From Camillea tinctor (Eukaryota; Ascomycota; Sordariomycetes; Xylariales; Xylariaceae): DNA of 64,000 nucleotides. This document shows positions 46,756 to 58,200 of the stretch, piece after piece. The notes under the pieces were generated by a model. The model ran no database searches. It saw only the letters and a program-made list of their open reading frames with translations, and was not told the DNA's origin. How positions within the stretch are numbered: the stretch's first letter is position 1; every line of letters begins with the position of its first letter. The translations under genes and the position numbers were made by a program. Location: the NCBI GenBank assembly GCA_022578605.1, contig MU394064.1, positions 682,001 through 746,000 on the forward strand, read 5' to 3'.

Positions 46756-47689
46756 ATCCCGTTCGTTTTGAAGCTTCTTAGTAGTCTATTGGGATGCAAA
46801 AGGCTATACAAAAAGGAATTGGTTACAGCATTATCGGAGGGACGCGTTGTTTCTGTGTGCGATGGAGGGTTATGCACGTCAGACAGTACTAGTTCAGGTT
46901 AAGTACATACATACGCACGAGACAGGTGCATTGTGGAAGATAGCAGGTCCTAAAAATACCCGGAAAAGGTCTCATCTAAAGCAAGCTCTTATCTACAACA
47001 CTGCGTTCGCGAGTTGTCAAAGCGAAAAAGAAAAGGATATGGAGGAAATACAGCTTATTCTGAGACGACGTTACTGGGAATAGAAAGTTATTCTCGCAGG
47101 ACAAAAAAGAGGCACTTGATTGGAGAGTTCTAGTTAGATTGTGCTGTGGGTATTACAAGAGCTTCTGTACCAGGGTTAGTAGTGTGATGTATGTCTTGGT
47201 GCCCCCCTTTCTACAGCAACCAGTCTTTTCACGTAGATCATACAAATATAGGTAATTTTGATTGGATAGTTACAGAGAATTCAAGTTACCTGTCGAAACT
47301 TTGACTTCTGGTTGCCTCCACTACGTTGCCTGTTGCTTATTCCTGGTTGATCTACGCAGAAAGACTGGTAGCAGGGGAGGGAGAAGGGCGCTAAACCTTC
47401 ACTTTCCTGAATCTATACGGTAGTAGTATTGAACTATTAATTACATGTATGTACTCTTCATTCGCCTGCTGTAGGCTACCAGCCAGCCACAATACCTACT
47501 TAGTTCCCGAGATCCTACAAAATAACAGCATCACTGCGTTTGTATTACCCACGGTGATTCATTTCTCGAATGATGCCCGGGAAGTGGCGTCAGCTCAAGA
47601 TCTACATAGGTCAAGGCTCAGCTAACACGAAGATAGATCGTGCCATATAAGCCAGATAAGACAAGACAACACAAAGTCCTTGATGCAGC
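46756..47689. other. Intergenic between convergent cluster genes
   Basis: About 930 bases between the SAT4-type gene and the second P450. Short open frames occur, but none has a recognisable motif. Nothing else is seen. Confidence 0.5.
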
Positions 47690-49571
47690 TTAGGGAAGAA
47701 TGACGGCCTCCGATTTCCGTCTCACTAGCATCTTTTGCCACGGCCAAGGAAATAGAAACTCGTGGACGATCACATTCGAAGGCCGTCCGGTGCCAGGAAG
47801 GAACTTAAACTCATACTCGGTGAGAAGTTTCGCGAACAACATCTTAACCGTCAAACTGGCAAAGAATCTACCGGGGCACGCGGATTTCCCGTATCCAAAA
47901 TTGAGGACAGTCCGTCCTGGGGAGGAGAATTGGAACTGCTCGGCGCTTTTATCGTCTTTTTTGTCTTGTTGTGCCATCATGATGCGATAGTTTCGTAGTC
48001 CATCGAAAATGTCAGGATTCGGCGTATGTACCGGGTCATTCTCGATCGCAAAGACAGGCATACACACATATGTGTTTTCTGGAATACGTAGACCGTTCTG
48101 AAACGTGTAGGGTTGACGGAAAAGTCGCTTCAATCCCGTAACTGTAGGCGGGGACATTCTTTGAGACTCGCGGAGTACGCTGTCGAGTTTATGCAGCTTT
48201 TCGTAGGGGATAATATCGAACTCTTTGTGGTCGCTAGTAACTGTCTCGATCTCTTGTCGCAACTCGTTGAAGAGTTCAGGGTTGGCCGTGAGATCATACA
48301 GAACATTTACTATTCTTAGAAGGGTCGTACTACAGCGGACACATTCAGGTCAGCGCAAACTTTTACCACGACGGGCTCTAGAAGCTCGAAGCCTCGAGTG
48401 TAAAAGGCATGTCATGCACTATTAAGGCTAATTATAGCTATCTCTTGGCAATACAAAGGACGTGGAAGGTAACGAAATTTGCAATACATACTGCACCGAG
48501 GCTAGGGCGAGTAAAACCTGGACATGTGCAATCGTATCTGGTGTACGATCTTTCCCTTTGACAGTGTCAATGAGCCAACTGAGAACGTTGGTTTGGTCTT
48601 CGGTCGATTGGGGGCTCCATGAGCCGTTGTCGTTTTTATCAAGAAGCTCCTGGATTTTAGGTCCCAAGAGCGCCTTTGCTGCCCGAATGTGATGCTGGTT
48701 ACGCCAAAAGGAAGGTAGCAGACGGCAGACAACTGGGCGCATCCAGCTGGGAAATAGGCGAAGGATCACGATAGTTCTAAATACTGTAGGATGACTGTTA
48801 GTGGCCATCAGCAGGCACACATTTAATCAGGTAGAAGCTCACAATTCTCTGTATAGTCAAATGTAATATCCAACCATGCCGGGTCTCGACAGAAAGCAGG
48901 GCCCACAATCGCATACGCAGAAAGTCTCGCAGAGATGGCACCTAATGCATAATAGGGTTGGAATTCGACCCAGTCTCCGTCGCACTTGGGGAAACAAGCC
49001 TGGAATGCAGTCCGAAGCTCTCTTTCTAACCCAGGCGTGATCAAGCCGAGCCGGGGGGTCAGCTTGCGTTGGACAATAGAATGATGAAGCCTGGTTTCCA
49101 GAACAAGATCTAGGCCGTTATATGAGCCTAGCAAGTCATGTTCCAAGGCTCCATGAGGGCTGGCAATGACAGAAGGAATAGCAGATAACTCCTCGAGAAG
49201 GGATAATGGCAGAACGACCACGTCCTTGTCAATTTGGACCAGCTGAAAAGTCCTATTCTTAAACTAAGGTTCGGTATTCCAAGTCAGCTAAGTTAAGCTA
49301 TACAAATACTTAAGCATAATAAGTGTAAATTGTTTGCTTGCTTGCTTGCCTTTTGATACCCATGCTCAAGAAGCTTTGCGGCATTCGTAGCGAATATGAG
49401 ATTCAATATGAAGCGCGGTACTAATAATGTCCACAAGCGAGGATAGACAGATGGGTGTTCGTCCTGTTTTCCGGAGCCGCATCTTGTGATAGCAGCGGGA
49501 ATCTTGGCCAACGAGATTACAAGAATCGGCAGAATCAAATAGCAAAGCGTTTGCCATCGACTGAACTCCAT
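47690..49571 (-). CDS. Cytochrome P450 monooxygenase (second of the cluster)
   Basis: Exons (complement) 49350-49571, 48843-49263, 48492-48783, 47690-48329; introns 86, 59 and 162 nt; 524 residues. The start at 49571 (MEFSRWQ) is chosen because the hydrophobic anchor begins at once; an ATG at 49607 is in frame. Intron 1 appears to be GC-AG (AAG|GCAAGC donor), which joins GYQK precisely to FKNRTFQLV, a conserved P450 junction. The I-helix reads ASVHTTLLR (the AxxHTT variant seen in fungal P450s), ExxR is ESQR, and the haem loop is FGYGKSACPGRFF. It shares the C-terminal VxHEFxxxxPxxKxLVRR pattern with the other P450 here, so the two may be distant paralogues acting in sequence on one diterpene. 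Confidence 0.9.
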
Positions 49572-50249
49572 CTTTGTACATAACCCAGTGCTAGTGGTAT
49601 TAAACATGCACAATTATGGGGACCAGGGTCCCAGATGGGTATATATAGCCCCCTAACGAGGGCTTTTGTATTTAGATCCCTTTTCCTCCTTTCTCCCCCA
49701 GAGAGCTATGCCGTCTCGAATTATCATTCTCTCATTTCAATGTAGGTACCTTGCTATTGTAAGTAAGCTCCGAAAAGTGCTTGATGATAGGATTTGCATG
49801 TGACATACTCTACTACGTCGTGTAGGGGAACGGCTTGAAACAGTATGCCGTCATGTTATTATATGCAAGATAGCAGGCGAAGTTTGATACATTGATGTTG
49901 TGCTTGTAGCCTACATAACCTGCATGTATTATCGTGTGATCACTGTAGGTTCCAACAGAGGCGTCGGTCTGTACCACCTCACAATTCTACTTCCATTGAT
50001 GTCTCATTTGACATGGCATGGATTCATGCAGCCTGCCGCTCCAACTTCTATTGGCATCCGAAACGAAAGTCACCCTCCCTAGTCTCCCTCTCATTAGTCT
50101 GGTAAATGTCTTTGGGGTTTCTTTTATCTTTTAGTTTATTGAACACATTAACCAACAACTACAGCTTACCTTTTCCCCATTTCAGCAAGCTAGTTCCTAT
50201 TGTTCTAGATTAGATTCCTCTGCACTCTTTCCAAACCAAAAATCTCCAG
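49572..50249. promoter_or_regulatory. Divergent promoter region between second P450 and MFS gene
   Basis: 678 bases between outward-facing cluster genes. At 49623-49645 lies a TATA-containing segment (ATGGGTATATATAG) followed by a CT-rich stretch; a near copy occurs at 52294-52316. A second TATA-like region and an AT-rich leader precede the MFS start. Co-regulation of the two genes is likely from the arrangement. Confidence 0.55.
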
Positions 50250-52239
50250 ATGGGTACAGGCACTCCTCCAGTCGTGGACACTGCGCCAGGGATGCAGAAG
50301 AATGAGGCCCTCCAAGACACGGAGCAGGCTTCAGAACGAAGCCAAAACCCTCAAGTTGAAGAGAGACCGCAGGAAGGATCGATAGACCCGGAAAACGAAG
50401 TCCGTGGGACTAAACTACTACTTATTTTTCTTGCTCTGTCACTCTGTACGTTTTTGGTTGGGCTGGTAAGTCTCCTCTCCCTCTAACTGTCAGCTCAGCT
50501 CAGCTCAGTGTCCTTGGCAAGGCTACTATGTGCTTAAGATGGTTAACGGGACGATTCCCACCAGGACTTCAACTTGATCGCGACAGCAATCCCTGTGATC
50601 ACCTCCGAGTTCAATTCGATTAGAGATGTGGGATGGTATGGAGCTGCCTTCCAGTTGGCTTTGTAAGTTGACTTCTTATTTATGGTTATGGTTGTTTCCT
50701 CCACGCGTCGCCAGGGCTCACGATAGGTTACCTACCCAAATCTACAGATGTTCAACCCAACCACTCGCCGGCAAGACATACGTCCTCTTCTCAAAGAAGA
50801 TTGTCTTTTTGACATACCTTGCCATATTTGAAGCAGGGAGTTTAGTCTGTGCCCTAGCGCCGACTTCGAACGTCTTAATCGGAGGGAGGGCAATTGCTGG
50901 CTTAGGCGCGTCGGGTATATTCGCCGGCGGCCTTGTCATTCTTACTACCATCATCCCTCTTCACAAGCGGCCCATTTGGACAGGTGCCTGGGGCTCTACC
51001 TTCGCGATCGCGAGCATTGTTGGACCAGTCATAGGCGGTGCTCTTACCCAACATCTCACCTGGCGTTGGTGCTTTTACATCAATCTCCCTATCGGAGGTT
51101 TCGCCGCTGCGATTTGCGTGATATTGCTTCGCCTAAAAGCGGCGGAAACCGAGAAGGTCGCCCTGGTAGACAAGGTCAAGAGCTTGGATGGGATTGGATT
51201 CACTCTGTTTGCGGGTTCGATAACCATGCTCCTCCTTGCGCTGCAATGGGGCGGGGTTGAATTCTCATGGAACTCGTCAGTCATTATCGGCCTCCTCGTC
51301 GGTTTTGCCGTTGGTATAGTTCTATTCATTCCTTGGCAGATCTACTTGCAAGATACTGCTCTCATTCCCCCAAGGCTCTTCAAGACCCACCGGAACATAG
51401 GACTTATCTGCGGAAGTGCCTTTTTCGTCAACGGACCCTTCCAGATGATCGTGTATTGGTTACCAATATGGTTTCAAGCTGTCCTCGGGGACTCTCCCGA
51501 GAGAAGTGGAATAGATTACCTTCCTACTGTGATATCTGACGCCGTCACATCTGTGATCGGCTCTGGTATTGCCATGAAGATTGGCTACTGGAACCCGTTT
51601 CTCGTTCTAGGAATAGCCATGGTAAGCATCGGAGGAGGTACGCTAAGCTTGCTACACCCTGGGGTTGTATATGCCAAGATAATCGGATATCAAATTTTGG
51701 GTGGTGTTGGCTTCTGCTTAGCCACTAACATGGTAACGTGCCTTAGAGATCATCATGCAAGCCGTAACCATTTACTAATATAGGATACCTGAATAGTCAC
51801 ATATTGGTACACAAGCATCGCTACCCATGGAGCTTGTGCCTATTGGTGCAACAAACCTGTTGACGGTCATATCAACTAGCTGCTCTATCTTTCTTGCTAT
51901 AGGGCAGCTCGTCTTTCAAAGGTCTATCCTAACCAATTTATCCAACGTCGTATCACAGGACGTAGTAGATAGGGTGATTTCATCAGGTGCAACCAATCTT
52001 GCTTCTGTAGTCGATGCAACGGATCTACCTGCTGTGATTCAAGCCTATGGCAAGTCAGTCACTCAAGTGTTTGTAAGTATCGCCACTACGCTTTACGTTA
52101 TAAGTAATCTAATGATAGAAAGTATATTACCGCTGCATCCCCAGTCATATCTTTCTTCTTGATACTGGCCTGCTCGTGGATCACGACCAAAAAGGCACCA
52201 CAGGGAGGCCAGGACGAGAAAGGCTCCATAGCCAAATGA
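50250..52239 (+). CDS. MFS drug/metabolite exporter, 14-TM DHA2-type
   Basis: Exons 50250-50465, 50565-50662, 50748-51732, 51797-52072 and 52123-52239 give 563 residues; introns are 99, 85, 64 and 50 nt. A hydrophilic N-terminus of about 58 residues is followed by TM segments typical of H+-antiport efflux pumps: [16 protein letters not shown] and [10 protein letters not shown] early, the antiporter motif C region [19 protein letters not shown], then NLPIGG, and [17 protein letters not shown] late. The protein ends with [18 protein letters not shown], found in a separate last exon after a GTAAGT donor. In this setting it should export the diterpene product or protect the producer. The first intron contains a GCTCA repeat (CAGCTCAGCTCAGCTCAG). 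Confidence 0.92.
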
Positions 52240-52482
52240 TTTCCATTCGTGGATAGTTAGGACCATATCACGCATGGAGTGTATGGGCCGTGGCCAGGGT
52301 CTCATATGGGTATATAAGCGCTCACTCCAGGTCCTGCATTTTCGCCCTCTTCTCTTCCTTTTCCCTCCTTTAAGGAGAACTATTTGTTATAGACTAAAAA
52401 TTGCACATAGTGGATAGTATCATTTAGATATCCTTAATGTAATAGAATACTATTGTATACTCAGTAGATAGATCTTATTCAG
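52240..52482. promoter_or_regulatory. Promoter-like segment with no gene behind it
   Basis: Lies between the 3' ends of two convergent genes, yet at 52294-52316 it carries a TATA segment matching the one at 49623-49645 in 21 of 23 positions. Both copies are followed by CT-rich sequence such as a fungal leader. No plus-strand gene follows before the glutathione transferase 3' end at 52483. Confidence 0.5.
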
Positions 52483-53499
52483 CTACTCCGGGGGGTTGGT
52501 GGCCTCTTCCGCTTTCATTTTGGCCTCGTATTCAGCCATTGAATTCACCCCCTTTGGCATGCCAGTCCATGTTAGGCCTTGCTCGTCCATCAGCTTGGCC
52601 CTGGTATCCATCGCCTTTTTCCACGATGGTCGCGAGACCATACGTTGATGCCAATCTTTTACTTTAGGAAAACCCTCCCATATCTCATCCTCGGAGCACC
52701 CTAGCATAGCTTCGAGCCGATCGTTATAAGGAACGAAGGCCAAGTCAGCATATGTCATCTTGTCTCCAACCAGCCACTCTCTTCCGTCGAGCCAGCCTTC
52801 GAGAACGCCCATAATACGCCTGATCTCGTTACGGTAGCGCTCAATGGCCGACGGAAGTTTTTCCCAGTGCAGGATCGAGAACCTACGGAAATGATAGAGT
52901 TATTAGCAGGAGGCAGCTTGCTTTATTTCGAGAAGACTCCCGTTAAATAGTACTTACCAGCCGGCTTGCCCATAGTAAGGACCCTGTCCACTAATTTGAA
53001 AGGCCAGCCATTGCTCACAGTGGTACTTTTCCTTCAAGGTGTCGTAGCTTAGGAGTCTATTGGGGTCATAATTGTCGATGAGGTAGGAATAGATGGCCCC
53101 GGTTTCCCAGAGCACGAGATCGGTGTTGGGGTCTTCGATAGCTACAGAACTTCAATGTCAATGTCTATTATATGTATAAAATGTGTTATTCAGGAACACC
53201 ATACCTGGAGCACGACCATTCGGGTTGATATCAATGAATGGTTTCTTCTTGACGTCTTCAAACTTGAATGACTTGATTTCATATGGGACTTGCAGTTCTT
53301 CAAGAAGCAAGACGACCTATAGACAAGCTGTTGGTATGAATTATTTGCAGAGAAAGTAGGGAGGGTCATTCATTACCTTCCAAGGGTTCGGGCCCGGAGC
53401 TATACGGACGTCAACATCTCTACATCATCAAGAGATTTTAGAGGTTTCTGGGGCCAGATTCAACTTACGTGTCACCCAGACGCGGATGGGTTTGGTCAT
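52483..53499 (-). CDS. Ure2-like fungal glutathione S-transferase
   Basis: Exons (complement) 53469-53499, 53377-53399, 53205-53316, 52958-53141, 52483-52882; introns 69, 60, 63 and 75 nt; 249 residues. Exons 1 and 2 are only 31 and 23 nt but are needed to build the N-terminal strand MTKPIRVWVTPPGPNPWK that leads into VVLLLEELQVPYEI. The thioredoxin-like GSH-binding domain continues with FIDINPNGRAPAIEDP and WETGAIYSYLID. The all-helical domain has QGPYYGQAGWF, then LPSAIERYRNEIRRI, and WLVGDKMTYADLAFVPYND as N-capping region. It conjugates glutathione to electrophiles. At the edge of the diterpene cluster it may detoxify or tailor an intermediate, but it could equally be unrelated. Confidence 0.93.
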
Positions 53500-55247
53500 T
53501 GTGCGGCCGAGATTGAATTCGGCTAGTTGGTGCGGTGCTCTAAGGTTCGTGGTATTTTTTTTTGGAGTTTGGAGTTTGGAGTTTGGAGTGATGGATGGAT
53601 GGAAGGATGAGCTTCTGGTAAGGCTGGAGGTGTATGTACTTAGTATTGACCGCTTGTAGCCGAGGAGAATCATAACCTTACCTATAATTTGCAATCCCTC
53701 AGGCTACAAAGGGAAAGCCGATGTTGCACAAGGCAATAACATGTACTACCACTAACTGCAAGGTGTAACACAAGTCACACCAACAAACAACCTTTTAGTG
53801 CTACCCCTCACCCCCCTTGCAGCCAAACCATCGAGCCTACCTAATTACCTTACTTGGGTTCTCAGCCTGCAGAACTCTTCCGTGTTACTGCACACACAGT
53901 GAAAGCAACAACTTTGGGAAATGATTCTCTCAGCCTACCTATGGTTTCGTTTGGAGCATACCTACCTAGTATCTAAGTAGTAATAGGACTTTAGTTTTCC
54001 TACAGATTACCCAAGGAAAAGTTGCATGCTTAATTCCCCGGTCGAATTTTGCGGCTCTTTGCACACCCCTCCCCCCTCCCCCCCCCGGCTTCTTTTCGAA
54101 ATGATCCAATCGGTGTATGTTCATCCCTACTTAAGCTTTACCCCGTGCATACGGGAGAAATAGAAGTGTGGATGGATGTGTATTGGTTAGGCAGGTCTTT
54201 GCAAATAACTCTAGGGCAACCCACAGCCTGCCTTGTGCGTTATACATATAGGAGGGAGTGATGCATTAGCGCTTTTTTAAGCGATACCTTGCATAACCTT
54301 GGATGACCGCTCTTCCAATGGACCTTTGAACTAGTGACTTCTTCTTCAACAAGTATGCAGATCTCTAAAGGTACTGGTTACCTATTCCTTTGTCCTCACC
54401 TACTAGGTACTATCTTAGACGTCGCACCCCGCTTTACTAATTCTCATTTTGATTATACCTACCCAAAATCGGTGATAAGGTGTTACGATGTGGATACCTG
54501 ATCGGTCCCACATATATCCGTCGACTAAGGAACTTGAAGATCTAGATACCATAGGTGGACCAGTCACGGTTTAGAAAACTATTGCTTAAGAGCTCGTACT
54601 TTCTAACATCTATGAGAATACTAACTATAAAAGAACGATTAATTATTAGTTTATGAACGATTAATAAACGGATTAACAATTCTTAAACGTTTAAAAATAG
54701 AAATACTTTTATATATTGCCATTAAAATGCTATTTGATGTTATAAAATAAATGAACTTTTAAGCAACTGTTAATTAAAACCTGCAAGTCCTGCTATAGAC
54801 TTAACAACATGCAGCCTGTATAGAGGCATGTAATGGACAAATAAGGAGTTAAGACTTAAAAAATGTATAATAAGTCCAACATACTGTTGTGGGGACTGGG
54901 GGAACTAGGGACCACATTTCTGTGCATATAGATTGCGTTGCATTACAAGTTTTAAGAATATACAGTTTATCTCATGATTGATCTACCTGAAATCTCTAGA
55001 GAAAACACCGCGTCCATTGAGACAATCCCCAAACGCCACCCCCCAGTGCGCTCGTATTACTTAATGGAAACGTTGGGTGGATGGGAAGTATAGACTGTAT
55101 AGTACTGATAATAGTGATGAAAAAAAATGTGATAGACTGTGATGTAGATGTTGCCTGGGCTTTAGCACAGGTCTTCAGTTGAAGACTGAAAATTGCTGTG
55201 CGATTGTGACACTGGCATTGGGATTTTCGTGTTGATCAAGTGTTTGT
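53500..55247. other. Intergenic, about 1.75 kb, partly very AT-rich
   Basis: The left end is the GST promoter, with a GAGTTTG triplet repeat (53562-53590) and a GGAT repeat. The part 54595-54780 is very AT-rich and rich in TTAA/TTAAT words, as in RIP-altered or relic DNA. A copy of a dispersed repeat lies at 54885-54941. No coding region is recognised. Confidence 0.5.
54885..54941 (+). repeat. Dispersed repeat, copy 1 (possible LTR start)
   Basis: Begins TGTTGTGGGGACTGGGGGAA and matches 60029-60087 over about 57 bases, with mostly G/A and C/T differences and a 2-base indel. The TG start suits the edge of an LTR. The rest of the putative LTR cannot be followed here. Confidence 0.65.
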
Positions 55248-58200
55248 TTAGATAGACAGAGGCTCGCTGGTTAGGGTGAAAGAACTCCTATCGTTCTTTG
55301 TATCGTGTTCATCGATACTGTAGAGTTTCCGTGTCTCTTGATCAACCCTATCGTGTTGCGTCGATTTCCTGCCGGATTCCTGGCTGACACTCTGCTCGGT
55401 GTTTTTCTTTGCTTTTTCTGCATCCTGGCTATTTTTACCTAGAACGGTTTCCAAATCTTCGCCTCTTTTTATAGCACCGATGGCGATCTCGGCAATCTCA
55501 ACGCTTTCAAAAGCCCGGGTCTTGCCCCATTTCCCGAGAGACTTCCTCGTCTTTGCATGACAGCTGATCCGGCCCAAGACGCTTCGTTTACCTTTTTCCT
55601 CCGCTATTATATGTGCTAACTCTTGCATGACAGCCCATCCATTGGCCACTTCCTCTGTAATTGCTTCGCACTCGTCTTCAGAGTATGCACTCAACTCGCG
55701 CTGCGCCTGTATGATGTGGGCGCGGTGTACGTGCTTAACGGGAGTTTTGCCACGTGTGACCTCCTTGGCGACCCCCTTAAGGGTATACCCTAGAGGTCCC
55801 ACGATGGCAGCAATGTCTTTAAGGATAAATCCAGTAAATCCCTTACCGACACCGAGAACTGCACCCTTTACCCCATCCTCTTTAGCACCGCGCACCGGTA
55901 AGCGCACAAGCCCGGTGAATCCATCGTAGATACCATAAGCAAATTCATCACCAGCAGCTCGAAGGCCAGATTTTATACCAGTCACACGAACCGGCCGTCG
56001 CACTGTATCATCGCCGTAAAGCCTAGGGGCATTATGGAAGCCTTGGGCAACAGCAAGTGAGAGGTCGACAGGTGCACGAACGATTGCGCGGCCTGACCTT
56101 TTAACCCCCTCCTGTATATCATGTATGTATTCCTCGTGGGCCGGTTCCAACGGGGCAGTACCCGGGGTTGTAGTTACGGAGGTATTATTGGATGGATGGT
56201 TTCCATTGTTATGGTCGTGTCTATTACGGTCTGCTTGTTGGCTTCTGAGACCTTCCACCTGCGTAGGGAACGGAAATTCCGAAGAGGGTTGGGTTCGTGT
56301 TCGCTGTCTCTGTTGCTTTCTTTCTTCTTTTCTTTTTCTGCTCTCGGACCTTTTGTGGGAGGTCTTTGCTAAGTGATAGGGGACACCGCCAATCCCCGTG
56401 AAGATGTCCCCGACCGTGCCAATTAATGATGCTGCAATACCAGTGACGGGTTCTCCGGGCCCTTCAAAGTCATTCCATTCTTTGTGACGAATGAGCCGTA
56501 ACTTTCGCCACGAGGTGAACCCCTTTTCAATGGCAATGTCGGCCGCTAAGGCGCTTAGCTTCAAATTAGTGCCCTTGACACTCCAAACAGCAATGCGATC
56601 ATTCAAGATTGAGCACCGCATGGAGTGTTCGCCAGAGAGCGTCAAATGATGGTGGAAAGACCTAACTGCATTCTTTGCGCCGTCGCCTTCGCGCTCTATA
56701 TTCCGAGCAAGCACTTGGGCTGCCTCGAAAGCTTCATCTGTCATGCAGTATTTGATACCCGCAGCCAGCTTCTCAGCGCTCAACTCTTTGTACGGCACAG
56801 GTTCTGGCCCAGCTCCAGCACTAGCCACCATAGGTCCCCAAAAGTGCTGGTCGCCAAAGAAGGGCACGATCATTGTTGGTCTTCCACATTTCAGGGATAT
56901 AGCAGTTGTTCCGGCGCCTCCATGGATGACACAAGCTCGGACTTTAGGAAAGAGCCAATCGTGGGGGGTATTCTCAAGCATAAAGATGTTCTCCGGTACA
57001 TCATCTTGTCCTAGACCTCCCCATCCCTTGGAGACTAATGCGCGGACCCCAGCCTGCCGTACTGCCTCGAAGATCATCTCAGTGAAACGATCAGCGTCAT
57101 CGACGACAATAGAGCCAAACCCAATGTAGATAGGCGACTTGCCAGCATCGAGGAAGTCAATGAGACTTTGTGGAGGTTGAAATGAAGAGGCGAGTTCGAG
57201 AAAGACGAAGCCCGAGACATCGATCTCAGGACCCCAATCGTGGGGTTTCGGAACTAAACCAGGACTCCAAAGATATGTAAAAGGCACATGCAGACGGTAA
57301 GTTGAGCCGGGAGCCCAGAGCGTGGAAACAGGATCCAAGCCAAGAGTTTTCACACGGAAATTATTGACCAGATCCCCCAATCCTTGCCAGATGACCATCT
57401 CAACCAAGGGATATGAGATGAAATTGGTGTATCCCGGATCGACGTTTGATCGTTTAATGGTGGCTAGCGGATGCGGGAAAGCGTGGGTTGGGGTATAGGG
57501 GAACGTGAACATGAGATGCAGAGGGATACCAAGAGCTTCGGCGCAATGAATGTGGGCAAAACTTGGTGGGTTAGCGATGATGGCATCTGCAACGAACGGG
57601 TCTTTGCCGCCCATCATCTTCAAATTGCGAGTATCTTTCTCATTATCAGTGGCATCGATGCACGCTCTCCAAAAGCCCTCGAACATCTCAGCCATGGCCG
57701 CACGTCTCTTACCTATGTCACCCGCTCTCACGGTTTCCAGCGTGGGGATCATGCCAGGATTCTTGACCATAAAGGCCATGAGCTCGGAGGGGTCTCCGCC
57801 CACTGAAAACAATTCCAATCCGCAATCCTGCTCAACAAAGTCTCTAAAGGCGGGATGCGTAGCTATACGAACGCGATGGCCGTATTCCTCCTTTAGCATC
57901 TTGCCGATTTTCAAGAAGGGTTGAACGTCTCCTCGTGAGCCAATCACCATTATGACAATATTTAACTTGGGGCGTTTCGATTTCTTTGAAGTAGTGGTAG
58001 TGGCCGAAGAGAAGCGCGAAAGCGTCGTTGGTTGGTCAAGTTTCTCTTCCCTACTCCTGTTACCGGCAACATTCCTGGTGGCTGCACCTAATGCTTTGGC
58101 TAGATAACCGGTATTGCTTGTATCGTTGACAGTAATGGACAGTCTACCATCGCTTTTCGAAACTCGTCCTTTGGTGTGATAGTTGTCGTTTGCCACTCTA

